Shown: positions 12,159-21,760 of the stretch, in pieces
How positions within the stretch are numbered: the stretch's first letter is position 1
Layout of the letters: every line of letters starts with the position of its first letter
Source: Streptomyces griseoluteus
GTDB taxonomy: Bacteria; Actinomycetota; Actinomycetes; Streptomycetales; Streptomycetaceae
Reading direction: 5' to 3'
Length of the DNA: 64,000 nucleotides
NCBI GenBank assembly: GCA_000717735.1
Contig: JOBE01000031.1
Coordinates: 24,142 to 88,141, forward strand
Program-made: the position numbers and the translations under genes
Notes under the pieces: generated by a model
What the model was told of the DNA's origin: nothing
Databases searched by the model: none
Seen by the model: only the letters and a program-made list of their open reading frames with translations

Positions 12159-13344
12159 AGCAGCGGCCCTCGTCTCCCGCCGGGGCGCGGCCTCATGCCC
12201 GCGGCCGACTCGCACGGCGTGCTCCCGTGCCTTCGGGCCACCGGGCCGGCGGGGTGGCCGCTGCGGACGGCTCGGGGCCCCGGCGGCGTGGACTGCGGTT
12301 TCCGGCACACCGGCCGGACGGCTAAGTAGTGCGGATCTTCGTGTTCGTACACCCTCTGCTGACCTCCCCCGTAAAGCGGCGGATTTTACAGGTCGTGCGC
12401 ACGTGCTGATCCTTATGGAAAACCATTCGACCCGAGTCGCCCACGCGGGGAATCGGACCGCTCGACACACCATACAGGGCTGATCCTCTTTTGAGAAAGG
12501 ATCGCTCTCTTTTACTCGAAGCCCTCTGCGAAACGAATGAAAAAGCTATTCTGCCCAGCAAAACCGCACACCACATACATGCGATACTGCTGCGGCTGCA
12601 CCGTAGACAACGGTAACCGCCCCTTTGTCCGCTTTCTTTCTCCGCGCCACCCCGAGGGACGCGCCGAGAAACCGTATACATACCTTCGATCTCGCCACAA
12701 GAGCCTGCCGGAGAAAGGCCCTCTTGACAGAAGGGCCACTCTCCTTCACCGGTACAGTACGGCGATTTCGCTGGGCATCGGGGTATTCGGGACATGATGG
12801 AGCAAGCCTTACGGAGCGACCGCGTCGATTCTGCTCCAGGGTCGGGACGCGCGCGGGCTTCCGGATTACTTCACCGGCAGGAAATGCTCAGTTCAACCCG
12901 GATCAGCGACGAAAAAGGGATAATGCCTCCCACCCAGACCGCCCTGCGGTGAAGCCCGAACACGGTCCGCGCCACGGTGACTCCACGCCGGAGCAGCCGG
13001 GACGACCGCAGGCCCAGGGGGCGACCACGGCCCGCGCGCGCCCGCGAAAGAAATTGCGGCGCGGCCGCTGTCATCGCGGTGATTTTTCGCTCGGGACAGC
13101 AACCCGAAGAACACGCCCGATTCCCTCGCCGAAATGATCGGCGGAACAGAGGACCGCTCGCCGGCCAGCCACTTCACGCCCGGTCCGGAGGAGGCCGGTA
13201 AGGGCGAGGCCGCAGGGGCTCCGCGCGCCGGGTGCGCCGACACAGCAGGAGACGACGACCGCGAAGGGCCACAGCACCTGGACGAACGTCACCACCCGCC
13301 CGGCGGTGCCCGGCACCCCCGCGCCACTCGGGCACAGGTGGATC
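12159..13344. other. Intergenic region, AT-richer patch upstream of the lipopeptide cluster
   Basis: About 1.2 kb with no gene I can name. From about 12360 to 12800 base composition drops well below the surroundings, with many A/T runs. This is the likely promoter and control region of the minus-strand lipopeptide operon. A TTGACA at 12724-12729 is followed by TACAGT, but 23 bases away, which is too far for a standard sigma-70-type promoter. A 52-codon plus-strand frame (12794-12952, ATGATG start) has no recognisable similarity and no good ribosome site. From 12953 to 13344 I see only GC-rich sequence in all frames. Confidence 0.5.
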
Positions 13345-14652
13345 GTCGTGGGCGCGCGCAGACGATCTTGCGCGGGCGGCATGACCCGACGACGGCGGCG
13401 TCGCCAGACGGACCAGCGAAGTCGGTGGACAGGGTCAAAGACGGTCCGGTTGACGAGCGTGATGAACAGCCGTCGGATCTCGTCACAAGTGAGCGGTATC
13501 AGCTCGTCGGGCGAGGGATGACCCTCGTGTTCGTTCGCGCGGAGGACAGCGAGGAAGGCATGCGCGAGCATGGCGAGGGTGACCCAGCGGGACAGGACGG
13601 GTAGCGGCGGACCTGGTGCTCGTCCAGGGCCGCCAGGCCCTTGCCGGAATGGAAGGACCCTTCGACCCGCCACCTTGATCCAGCGACGCGCACCAGGGTG
13701 GTCAGCGGCACTGCGGCAGGCGAGTAGCAGCGGGAGTAGGCACGTTCGCCGGTGCTGCCGTTGCGGCGGATCAGCAGCTGCCGGCTCCCGGGCCGGGGAC
13801 CGGTGAGGTCGATGACGGCCAGTCGTAGAAGCGGTGGCCCTTGGCTCCGGACCCTGCGGACAGCTTCCGCCAGGCCCTCATGGGCACCTTCCTGGCCAAC
13901 ATGTCGGCGCGAAACCTCCCGGCGCCTGTGGTGACTTCGTGCGAGCAGGCCACCGCGCGGACGTAGCCGGCGCCGCGTTCCTCCAGCTCGGTACGCAGCC
14001 TCGGGTCGCCGCCGTAGACCTCGTCTCCCGCGACTCAGGCGGCCCGATGGCCGGCGTCGAGGAATCGGGGGACCATGCGAGCGGCCAGCTCCGGCTTGGT
14101 CGCGAACTCCGTATTGTCACCGAGGCCGGCGGCCCGGCAGCGGTCGGGATCGGAGGTCCAGGAACGCGGAACATAGAGTTCCCGGTCCACTGCGGCGTGC
14201 CCGCGGCGGCCGGCGTAGACCAGGTAGACGGCGACCTGGGCGTTGTCGATCCTGCCCGCGGTGCCGGTGTACTGCCGCTGGACTCCAACGGTGTCGGTGC
14301 CCTTCTTCACGTCGCCGGTCTCGTCGACCACCAGCACCGCCTCGTCGTCGTGCAGATGCTCCATCACGTAGTCACCCACCTCGTCGCGGACCTGGTCGGC
14401 ATCCCACTTCGCCCTCCCGAGCAGGTGCTGCATGCCGTCCAGGGTCCTGTCCCCGGCCCACTCGGCGATGGTCCAGCAGTTCTTGCGCGGCAGGTCCGGC
14501 AACAGGCCGAGTACCAACTTCCGGGCCCGGCGTCGGGATTCGACCCGTGTGAAGCGTCCCGCTATCCGGCTCATCAGGCCCTCGAACCCCTCCTGCCAGC
14601 AGGCAGGGTCTACGCTGGGGCCTGCGGCCAACGCATGATCGTTCGTCTTCAC
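13345..14652 (-). pseudogene. IS701-type DDE transposase, inactivated by three mutations
   Basis: The minus strand encodes a transposase of the IS701 type in pieces. The N-terminal 206 residues (from GTG 14652; VVDETGDVKKG is the DDE catalytic patch) end at a TGA at 14035-14037. The same frame then continues with VAGDEVYGGDPRLRTELEE, so one sense codon, probably TGG, became TGA. A one-base deletion after GHRFYDW (near 13826) and another after DEHQVRRYPS (near 13600) shift the frame twice more. The last segment contains WVTLAMLAHAFLAVL and LIPLTCDEIRRLF, typical of the family C-terminus. I could not define terminal inverted repeats. The element is dead unless supplied in trans. Confidence 0.9.
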
Positions 14653-14741
14653 ACACCGATGATCAACGGTGGCCGCACCCGGTCTCCACACCGCGTCAGG
14701 TCGCGCAGCGTCTGCCTGCCGTCCTGTGTATCGGAGGGCTT

Positions 14742-15146
14742 GTGCAACGTGGCGAAGTCTGGTGGGTCCAGTTCGACGAGCGGAGGTTGGTCGTACTGCT
14801 GTCAGGAGACGACGCGTCCGGGTTCCAGGTGATGCAGGTCGTCGCTCCGGCGGGCCTCGACATCAGCGGTCTGGGCATCGAAGTGACGGTCGGCGCCGGT
14901 GAAGGGCTGCCGCTCGAAGGCGTGCTGCGGCTCGCGTTCCCGCGTCCAGGCTTCACCCCGTGCACGTGGCTGACCACCGTGTCCCGGGACGACCTGATAG
15001 AGCGGGCGGCCGTCCTGTCCTCCAGGAAGCTCAGCGAGATCGACGATGCCCTCCGACTCGCTGAACAAGCACAGGAGCGGACCCCGGCAACGACCGCGAA
15101 GCTCGGCGAGATAAGGGACGCCCTCCGTCGCGGTGAACCCGGGTAG
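14742..15146 (+). CDS. PemK/MazF-like toxin-family protein
   Basis: 134 residues from GTG 14742, with GGAGGG immediately upstream. The N-terminus (RGEVWWVQFDERRLVVLLSG) has the opening beta-strand pattern of the PemK/MazF endoribonuclease fold. A central segment (FTPCTWLTTVSRDDL) fits the family strand that follows the promoter-type loop. Members usually cleave mRNA and are held by a small antitoxin encoded just upstream. Here the upstream neighbour is a dead transposase and no antitoxin frame is visible, so the protein may be an orphan, or the antitoxin may have been lost to the insertion. The C-terminal 40 residues are charged and helical. Confidence 0.65.
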   Translation: MQRGEVWWVQFDERRLVVLLSGDDASGFQVMQVVAPAGLDISGLGIEVTVGAGEGLPLEGVLRLAFPRPGFTPCTWLTTVSRDDLIERAAVLSSRKLSEIDDALRLAEQAQERTPATTAKLGEIRDALRRGEPG

Positions 15147-15223
15147 ACGGAGAAGGAGCCGACGCCCGCGACGGCATGGGCGATCTCGGGCGAGATGATC
15201 CACGCTGGACACCTGCCGCCTCG

Positions 15224-15559
15224 ATGCCCCAATCCCTTGTCGTACAGCCGTCGTTCGCCGTCGCCCTGATGGCCGCCTCGTTCCGCTCGGAACAGGCCGC
15301 GCGGGCCCAGACGCAGTTGTGGACGGACCGGTACGCCCAGTGCGAGATCATCGTCGAGCGCGCCGTCGAGCGCGGTGAACTCCCCGCACAGCCCACGGAC
15401 GCACGGAGCCTGCTGATCGCCGCCACTGCGCCGCTCTACCACCAGCTGGTGCTCCTGCGCGCCGATCCGGACCCGCACCTCCCGAAACGGGCCGCGGAGG
15501 CGGCAGTCCTGGCAGCTGGCGCGGGCGCCTTCTCCGTCCGTCGAACGCGGCCCCTCTAG
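15224..15559 (+). pseudogene. TetR-family regulator, C-terminal remnant
   Basis: About 110 residues match the ligand-binding C-terminal half of a TetR-type regulator (AALMAASF-like helix, QTQLWTDRYAQ, RAVERGELPA, SLLIAATAPLYHQLVL, then RAAEAAVLAA). The DNA-binding helix-turn-helix that should precede it is absent: the sequence upstream is unrelated and the frame has no good ribosome site. It is read as a 5'-truncated gene next to IS debris. No function is expected. Confidence 0.72.
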
Positions 15560-16010
15560 CGTGCGACTGTGGACGGTGTCCTGGCACTCCTTTGCCACGT
15601 TCTTCTTCTCGTGCGCCTCCAAGGCCTGGTGCTCGGGTCCGAGGCCCTCGAAGGAGGCCAGGAGTCCTGCGACAACGACAGAGAGACCGTCACCTTCGGC
15701 GGGGAGATGCTCGGGTCATCGTCGGCCTTCTGGTTCGTTCGCTCGCCGCACGCGAGGACGCGGCGGATGCTCGCGCCCTCGTACCCAACAGCCTGAGGCC
15801 TCAGAGGGTCGGGGTGCGGGCACCTGGTCCCTGCCGTCTGACGGTCAGTCAGGAACGAGTGAGCATCGGGAAGCGCGCCCGGGACTCGGGTGGAGCCGGT
15901 GTTCCGCCCGCCCGCACCCACCCGTACCCGTACAACCATTCGGGGTACCGGGCGGTCTCACCCCCGGGCGCCACGAATGGCACGTCCGATGACACCACCC
16001 TGGGGGCTTC
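15560..16010. other. Intergenic, no recognisable gene
   Basis: About 450 bases between the TetR stub and the secreted propeller protein. A 75-codon plus-strand frame (15569-15796) and several antisense frames exist, but none shows a family motif or a convincing ribosome site. The promoter for the following secreted protein should lie in the last 150 bases; I could not pick clear -35/-10 boxes. Confidence 0.4.
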
Positions 16011-17711
16011 TTGAACCACACCACCCACACCGCCCTCGCCACCGGCTCTCGCGGCCGCCGCCGCGCCCTCGGCGTCGCCCTGGCCGTCCTCGCCTCCTCC
16101 GCCGCGCTCGCGACGGTCACGGCGACACCGGCCCAGGCCGAGGAGACCCCGGCGCCGTACCCGAGCCGGCAGCGTGTCGCCTTCGTCGAGCAGAAGGACG
16201 TCGACGGGGTACGCACGAGCACGATCGTCACGGTCTACCCCGACGGTACGGGCCGGCGCGAGATCGCCCCCGTCGGCGGGCGGGGCAACAGGCCCCAGGG
16301 CGAGATCACCGGACTCACCTTCTCTCCCGACGGCCTGCGGATGGCCTTCATCGCGCACGACGGCGCTCCGGACATCTGGACCGCGGCCGCCGACGGAACC
16401 AACGCCACCGTCTCCCAGAGCGATGTCGACGAGCCGGGAAGCCGGCTGGACGGGCTCGACTGGAGCGACGACGGACGGAACCTCTACCTGAGCTTCCGCC
16501 CCGTGGAGGGCAAGACCCAGTCCCGGCTCATGCGGACGAGCATCGGCAGCCCCTACCGCACCTACGTCTTCGCACCGGAAAACGATCGGGACGGAGAGGC
16601 GGACGTCGCCTGGGACGGCCGTCTCGCCTTCGTGCGCGGCGGTGTCATCCACCTCTGGGACCCGCGCAAGGGCGGCGAGCCCCGGCCCCTCGGACGGGGA
16701 AGCCACCCCGAGTTCGCGGCGGACGGGCTCTCGCTCGCCTACGTGAACGGCGACGACGGCTCGTACGACATCCACCAGTTCGAACTGAGCTCCGGCAGTA
16801 CGGACGTCAGCACACAGGGCCAGGACATCCGGGACTTCGCGCTCTCTCCGTACGGCCACCTCGTCGCCCGTGGCTCCGGCGGGGAGAAGCCCCAGGCGGT
16901 CGTCGGTGACGTGGTGCTCTCCGGCCCGGACGTCACGGTCTCCCCGGTCACGTGGGCCGTCCCGCCGGGGTCGACCCCGTGGGGGCAGCGACCGCACGAC
17001 CACGGCGGGACGTTCCTGCCCGACGTGCTCGCGCAGGACGTCTCCGGTGTCGTCTGGCGCTACGAGAGCAACGGCAGGGGCGGACTGCAGCCTCGGGTGA
17101 AGTCCGAGTGGGGCTGGACGGGCCACCGCTTCACGGCCGTCGGAGACCTGAGCGGAGACGGCTGGGGCGACGCGCTCGTCCAGGACCCCTCCGGCGACCT
17201 GTGGCGGCTCGACGGCTCCATGTGGGGTTTCCAGACGAAGGCGAAGATCGGCTGGGGGTGGAAGAACCTCCGGCTCACCGGCACCGGCGACATGAACGCC
17301 GACGGTTCCCCTGACGTCATCGCCGTCGACCCCGCCGGAGCCCTGTGGGTCTACCGAGGCGACGGCGCGGGAGGCTTCCAGCCCCGCTTCCAGCACGGAA
17401 CGGGCTACCAGAACTACCGGCTGACGGCCGTCGGCCCCCTCGCCGGCGACGGCCACCCGGGCGTCCTCGCGCAGAAGAGCAACGGAGACCTCTACCTCTA
17501 CACCCGGCACATGAACAGCAGGACCCTGATCGGCTGGGGCTGGCAGAACCTGACGCTGACCGGCGTCGGCGACCTGACCGGCGACGGGATTCCCGACGTC
17601 CTCGCCCGCGACACCGCCGGTGTCCTGTGGCGGTACGACGGGAACGGCACGGGCGGCCTGAAGACCCGCGTGAAGATCGGCTGGGGCTGGAACGGCCTCT
17701 CCACGTTCTGA
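16011..17711 (+). CDS. Secreted beta-propeller / FG-GAP repeat protein
   Basis: 566 residues with a cleavable export signal: an arginine-rich start (SRGRRRALG), a hydrophobic stretch, then an AQA-type cleavage site near residue 43. Residues about 50-310 hold TolB/WD40-like strands (FSPDGLRMAFIAHDG, LDWSDDGRNLYLSF). Residues about 325-566 are FG-GAP/VCBS repeats with the recurring pattern GDLxGDGxxDVLxxDxxGxLWxYxG, repeated about five times with IGWGWxN spacers. Such proteins are extracellular and often bind calcium in the DxDxDG-like loops; substrate is unknown. The start is TTG 16011 with GGGGG five bases upstream. It appears monocistronic, followed by two GC-rich hairpins. Confidence 0.88.
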   Translation: MNHTTHTALATGSRGRRRALGVALAVLASSAALATVTATPAQAEETPAPYPSRQRVAFVEQKDVDGVRTSTIVTVYPDGTGRREIAPVGGRGNRPQGEITGLTFSPDGLRMAFIAHDGAPDIWTAAADGTNATVSQSDVDEPGSRLDGLDWSDDGRNLYLSFRPVEGKTQSRLMRTSIGSPYRTYVFAPENDRDGEADVAWDGRLAFVRGGVIHLWDPRKGGEPRPLGRGSHPEFAADGLSLAYVNGDDGSYDIHQFELSSGSTDVSTQGQDIRDFALSPYGHLVARGSGGEKPQAVVGDVVLSGPDVTVSPVTWAVPPGSTPWGQRPHDHGGTFLPDVLAQDVSGVVWRYESNGRGGLQPRVKSEWGWTGHRFTAVGDLSGDGWGDALVQDPSGDLWRLDGSMWGFQTKAKIGWGWKNLRLTGTGDMNADGSPDVIAVDPAGALWVYRGDGAGGFQPRFQHGTGYQNYRLTAVGPLAGDGHPGVLAQKSNGDLYLYTRHMNSRTLIGWGWQNLTLTGVGDLTGDGIPDVLARDTAGVLWRYDGNGTGGLKTRVKIGWGWNGLSTF

Positions 17712-17734
17712 TCCCCTCCCCCCGGGGATCAACA

Positions 17735-17771
17735 GGCGCCCCGCCCCCCCACTCCCCTGGGGCGGGGCGCC
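17735..17771 (+). terminator. Strong GC hairpin after the propeller gene
   Basis: Perfect 13-base arms, GGCGCCCCGCCCC (17735-17747) and GGGGCGGGGCGCC (17759-17771), with an 11-base loop. A smaller GATCCCC/GGGGATC hairpin directly after the stop codon (about 17710-17730) precedes it. There is no T run, as is common for Streptomyces terminators. Confidence 0.75.
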
Positions 17772-18015
17772 GTCGTCATCTCGCACTCGACCTCGCCCCC
17801 GATTTCGCCGTACGGGCGACCCGCCGCGCGATCCCCTCCGCGCCGGTCGCCGAATCCCTGAACATCGACGTCGCCACCGGGACTGTCGCCAAGCCAAGCG
17901 TTCCTGCTCCTACAGAACGACGAGGCGACCTGTGGCCGGCTACCCATGGGGCGGATCCAGCGAGGTCTCCTCATCACATTGCCAGGCGGGCCTCACGTCC
18001 TTCAGGCTCGCTCGC

Positions 18016-18795
18016 GTGCATGTCACCAGCTTCGACGGACTCCGCATCGCCTTCGAGACAGCCGGATGTGGAGCGCCTCTCGTTCTGCTGCACGGTTTCT
18101 TCGGTGACCGGTCCACGTGGTGGTCCGCCGGCCATGTCGAGGCCTTGGCCGACCGCTACCGGCTCGTGGTCATCGACGCCAGAGGGCATGGCGCAAGCGA
18201 CGCACCCCACGATGTGGACAGCTACCGAATCTCCAGACAGGTGGACGACGTCCTGGCCGTACTCGACGCACTCGACATCGACCAGGCGGCCGCGTGGGGG
18301 GCGAGTATGGGCGGGATCGTCGGCTTGAACATGCTCGCCGGCCACCCGGAACGAGTCGCCGGACTAGTCGTCGGTGGCGCCCACGCGGACAGGCCGGCGA
18401 CGGACCAGGCCGAGGTCGAGGCCGAGGCGCGACTGCTGCGCGAGCAGGGCACGGCACCGTTCATCCGCCGGATGGAGCGGCTCGGCAGCCTGCCGACCTG
18501 GATGCGTACGGCGATGAAGGACGCCGACCCCCATGCCCTCGCCGCGCTGACCATGGCACTCGATACCCGCAACGGCGTCTTGGACACACTGTCATGGTCC
18601 GCCGACCTGCCGCCGTTGCTGCTGCTTGCCGGCGATCGAGACCCTCGACTTCCGGCGATCCGGCGCACTGCCACGCAGATTCGTGGTGCTCGCCTGGCCG
18701 AGCTCACCGACTGCGGCCACTTCGACACCTTTGCCAGGAGCGACCTCATTGTTCCTGTCGTCCGTGCGTTCCTGGAGAAGGTTCCCTTCCACTGA
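18016..18795 (+). CDS. Alpha/beta hydrolase
   Basis: About 259 residues from GTG 18016; the frame is open back to 17932, but homology begins at VTSFDGLRIAFE. The fold is clear: oxyanion loop LLHGFFGD, nucleophile elbow WGASMGG (serine), acid LLAGDRDPRLP (aspartate) and catalytic histidine DCGHFDTF. Cytosolic, with no signal peptide. The family includes esterases, haloperoxidase-like enzymes and lactonases; substrate cannot be told. No operon partner is evident: the nearest downstream gene is over 300 bases away. Confidence 0.87.
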   Translation: MHVTSFDGLRIAFETAGCGAPLVLLHGFFGDRSTWWSAGHVEALADRYRLVVIDARGHGASDAPHDVDSYRISRQVDDVLAVLDALDIDQAAAWGASMGGIVGLNMLAGHPERVAGLVVGGAHADRPATDQAEVEAEARLLREQGTAPFIRRMERLGSLPTWMRTAMKDADPHALAALTMALDTRNGVLDTLSWSADLPPLLLLAGDRDPRLPAIRRTATQIRGARLAELTDCGHFDTFARSDLIVPVVRAFLEKVPFH

Positions 18796-19143
18796 GCTGC
18801 TTGGGCGGCCGCGGGAGGCCCGTCGTGAAGTCGGCACGCGGCAGCCAGGTCAACTCGCCGTGCCTCCATCAGCATCGGTCCACGTGGCCGCAAGTTCGGC
18901 CTGCTTCAGAACGACCGGCTCCCGTCGGGCGGCGGCATGACAGTGAGCCTGCCGCAGGCTGTCATGGCGAGGGCCATGGCGAGCAAGATCAGCGCAGTAC
19001 GACGGTGACGCGACACCCTCCACCCCTAGCGGGTTCCGCAGGCCGCGTGCGCGACCGGTGAGCACAAGAGCGCACGCCGCACCCTGACACAGAGCTTTGA
19101 ACGCGTTCACGTCTCAGCTGTCGGGGGCTCTACTTCACGAGTC
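18796..19143. other. Intergenic, no recognisable gene
   Basis: About 350 bases. Open frames on both strands are short and show no motif. Nothing else seen. Confidence 0.4.
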
Positions 19144-19485
19144 GTGAGGCATCGAGTGAGAACGAGTACCGCCGCCGGGCGGAAAAGGCCCGACAAGTCG
19201 GCCGGTTCCGCACTATGCCGGTCTCGCCGCCCTGGGCGCGACCTCGCCGTCGGCGATGACATAAAGGCGCTCGACCCGGACACCAACGGCTCCATCACCC
19301 GGGTTGAGCGGATCGCCTACTACGACCAACGCGACGACCCGAAGGCGAGCCCGGATGCCTTCTTCGACGCCGACAAGCACAAGGAGGACGGGCTCATCGA
19401 GCGGCACGAGTTGAGGCGGAATGTCCGTTCCGCCGCTGGGGATGCGCCCCGGAGGCAGGCCGGGCCGGGCCACCAGGTGAAGTGA
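19144..19485 (+). CDS. EF-hand-like calcium-binding fragment
   Basis: A 113-codon frame whose middle part carries two EF-hand-like loops: DPDTNGSITRVE and DADKHKEDGLIERHE, the second slightly expanded. The first 35 residues are arginine-rich and look like non-coding sequence, and there is no clear ribosome site. It may be the remains of a small EF-hand protein or a gene with a later start. The call rests on the loops only. Confidence 0.38.
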   Translation: MRHRVRTSTAAGRKRPDKSAGSALCRSRRPGRDLAVGDDIKALDPDTNGSITRVERIAYYDQRDDPKASPDAFFDADKHKEDGLIERHELRRNVRSAAGDAPRRQAGPGHQVK

Positions 19486-19860
19486 CGGGCGGGACGGGCG
19501 CCGCCAAAGCGTCCGCAGCGGTCCGGCGGAGCCACAGAAGGCCTTCATGGCCGCCGTCCCGGCCGGGCCGAGGGCTGGGGCGAGCATCGCGACCAGGACG
19601 TGGGCGCCTCGATCGCATGCCGGGCCTCGGCTCGGTACGGACCTGCGCGAGGCGATCGCCGTCCGCGCCGAACGCCGCAGACCCTCCCGGACGAGCAGGG
19701 TGCCGCGATGGGAGGCATTTGTGGATGCGAACGTGGTCGCGAGCCTCCAGCGCACGGTCCCGGCGCTGGCCGGCACGCTGGGCATCACGGGATGGTACGA
19801 GCGGTGCGATGCAGGATGAGTCCGAAGATCACCACCCGTCACCGGCCGGGGCCGGCCGGA
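19486..19860. other. Intergenic, no recognisable gene
   Basis: About 375 bases with overlapping GC-rich frames on both strands but no motif, ribosome site or hairpin I can support. Confidence 0.4.
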
Positions 19861-20145
19861 TCAGTCGCGGTACTCGCAGAGATAGGCGGTCTCCACGGCC
19901 ACCTTGAGCTGGAACTTGCTGTCAGCAGGGACGTTGAACCGGCTGCCGGCGTCGAACTTCTCCCACGTGTCGGAGCCGGGGAGCTTGACGGTCAGCGCGC
20001 CGGAGACCACGTGCATGATCTCCCGCTTTGCGGTACCGAACTCGTACTCACCGGCAGCCATGACTCCCACCGTCGCGGGGCCTTCGCTGCCCTCGAACGC
20101 GATCGACTTGACCGTGCCATCGAAGTACTCGTTGACCTTGAACAT
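19861..20145 (-). CDS. ppnP: Pyrimidine/purine nucleoside phosphorylase (PpnP family)
   Basis: A 94-residue single-domain cupin. It shows the PpnP/DUF1255 signature throughout: [18 protein letters not shown] at the start, [30 protein letters not shown], and [13 protein letters not shown] before the C-terminal YLCEYRD. The family phosphorolyses several nucleosides to base plus ribose-1-phosphate. Length equals the E. coli protein. The second ATG (20145) is used because AGGAGG lies six bases before it. Stand-alone gene. Confidence 0.93.
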   Translation of the reverse strand: MFKVNEYFDGTVKSIAFEGSEGPATVGVMAAGEYEFGTAKREIMHVVSGALTVKLPGSDTWEKFDAGSRFNVPADSKFQLKVAVETAYLCEYRD

Positions 20146-20650
20146 GCGCATCCTCCTGGAAGCCGAGTCGATACGGGGACGCACGGCCGGCTCCCCTGGC
20201 AGGCAAGGCTACGTGTCGGCCGCGCCCTGCGCCCCACCCGAAGTCGGCGAGTAGGGAGGCCCGGTGCTCGGCCTCGTCTTGCCCGCGCAGCCACGCCAGC
20301 CCATGAGCTCCGTCAGCTGCGTTCTCTCCCTTTCGTGACAGTGAGCACGAGCAACAGAACCCAGCCCTCATCTGCCCTGCATCCATCGCCGAGCAGTTGC
20401 GCCAGTGTCCCTCGTCACCGTGGCGAACCGGGCTGCCTGGGCCACCGGACCGGTGACGGTGACCTCGTCGGCGACGGCGGCCACGCCGTTGACGTTGCCG
20501 GTGACGAGGACGATCTTCCCGCGTTCCTCCTGCGAGGCGACCTCCCTCCGGACCGGCTCAGAATCCACGATCAAGCCTCAGTGCCGGCCGCGGACCGGAA
20601 TTTGATGTAACTACGGGACGTCGCTGCCCCTCGTCGATGACCATGGGGCC
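20146..20650. other. Intergenic between ppnP and the DUF427 gene
   Basis: About 500 bases. A minus-strand frame at 20368-20574 contains IVLVTGNVNGVAAVADEV, faintly like an NAD(P)-binding N-terminus, but it lacks the glycine motif and a ribosome site. Probably non-coding or decayed. Confidence 0.35.
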
Positions 20651-20932
20651 ATGCGAGCCATCTGGAACAACATGACCATCGCCGAGAGCGAAGACACTGT
20701 CGTTGTCGAAGGCAACCACTACTTCCCCCGCTCAGCGCTGCGCGAAGACGTGCTACGCGATTCGGACACGCACACGATCTGTTCATGGAAGGGGCAGGCG
20801 TCCTATTACGCCCTGGAAGGTGACGGTGTCCGCAGCGAGGACGCCGTCTGGTACTACCCCGACCCTGAGAGCGGGGCGGAGATGGTCCGCGACCGGGTCG
20901 CCTTCTGGAAAGACGTCCAGGTTGTGGAATGA
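20651..20932 (+). CDS. DUF427 domain protein
   Basis: 93 residues covering the whole DUF427 fold: ESEDTVVVEGNHYFPRSAL, then HTICSWKGQASYY, and DAVWYYPDPESGAEMVRDRVAFWKDV-type ending. Small soluble beta-rich domain, common in actinomycetes; biochemical role unknown. Start ATG 20651; GGGGCC upstream is a poor ribosome site. Stand-alone, followed by a large palindrome. Confidence 0.9.
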   Translation: MRAIWNNMTIAESEDTVVVEGNHYFPRSALREDVLRDSDTHTICSWKGQASYYALEGDGVRSEDAVWYYPDPESGAEMVRDRVAFWKDVQVVE

Positions 20933-21006
20933 GCAGCTGCTGAACGACCTGACACGGCCGCGCAGCTCATACAAGCCGGTCTGACGTGAGGCAGGCGTGA
21001 CAAGTC

Positions 21007-21032
21007 GGGAACGGTTCGGCCGAACCGTTCCC
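21007..21032 (+). terminator. 26-base perfect palindrome after the DUF427 gene
   Basis: Self-complementary arms of 13 bases (GGGAACGGTTCGG and its reverse complement) with no spacer, 75 bases past the stop codon. Best read as a terminator or cruciform-forming site. Perfect dyad symmetry is also compatible with a protein-binding site. Confidence 0.6.
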
Positions 21033-21760
21033 GGGACTGCCGTCCGCGACGCACCAGATGAGTGCCCGGAGCACCCCGCGCAATATGAGGGATCCCCAAT
21101 CCCAAGTTTCGGTACGTCCGGGAGGGTTCGCAGCGCGGCGTGCTCGCCGTCCAGGAGTGCGGACGAAGGGTGAGGCGGCCCGGCGGTACTGCACCCAGTG
21201 CCCCATCTGGGCGCCGGGCCTCACCCCCGCACGCCATATCGGCACGGGCTGTCGCCGACCCTACGAGACAGACGCGGACGCCGTACCGGGATCGGCCTGT
21301 CCGCCGCCCAGACGCCGCCAGGCGGGCCGGGGTTCCGAGGGCCCCCTCGACAGCGGGGGCGCGATGCTTGGGCGCCGCCTTGCCAGTGCCCTGATCCTGG
21401 TCTCGTCGGTCGTGCATGCGCCGACCGTACGCGGCATGTTGCCTGGCTCTGCAGCCACCCCGCCAGGGCACCACATGTCAGTCGCCGCGAGTCCAGCGAT
21501 CAAGTGCTGCTTCGTGCCGCGCCCGCCGCGGTGCACTCCGCTCAGATACTCGTCGTCGCTGAAGTCGGTCCTGATGACCAGAGCCTCGAACGTGTGCGTC
21601 CGACGATCTCAGGCAGCACCGTTCACGCCTCTCTGCCGTCGTCGTATCGAGGACTCATCCATGCCGCGCTGATGGCTCCCCGTCTTCGCCTTGGAGTCTT
21701 GGTACCGGAAATGTGGGCTCGGTCATAGCCCTTGAGGTCGCCTGCTGATGAGGTCGGCGG
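21033..21760. other. Gene-poor stretch with a DUF6924-like scrap
   Basis: About 730 bases without an intact gene. Within it, the minus strand at about 21537-21619 reads VLPEIV, then, after a frame change, FEALVIRTDFSDDEYL, resembling the N-terminus of DUF6924 proteins. The rest of the domain is missing. The remainder shows no motif. Confidence 0.3.

Noticed and set aside
12724..12758. Sigma-70-type promoter TTGACA / TACAGT
   Set aside because: Spacer of 23 bases is too long for a standard promoter.
20368..20574. NAD(P)-binding protein fragment
   Set aside because: IVLVTGNVNGVAAVADEV is suggestive, but the glycine-rich loop pattern is wrong and there is no ribosome site or further domain.
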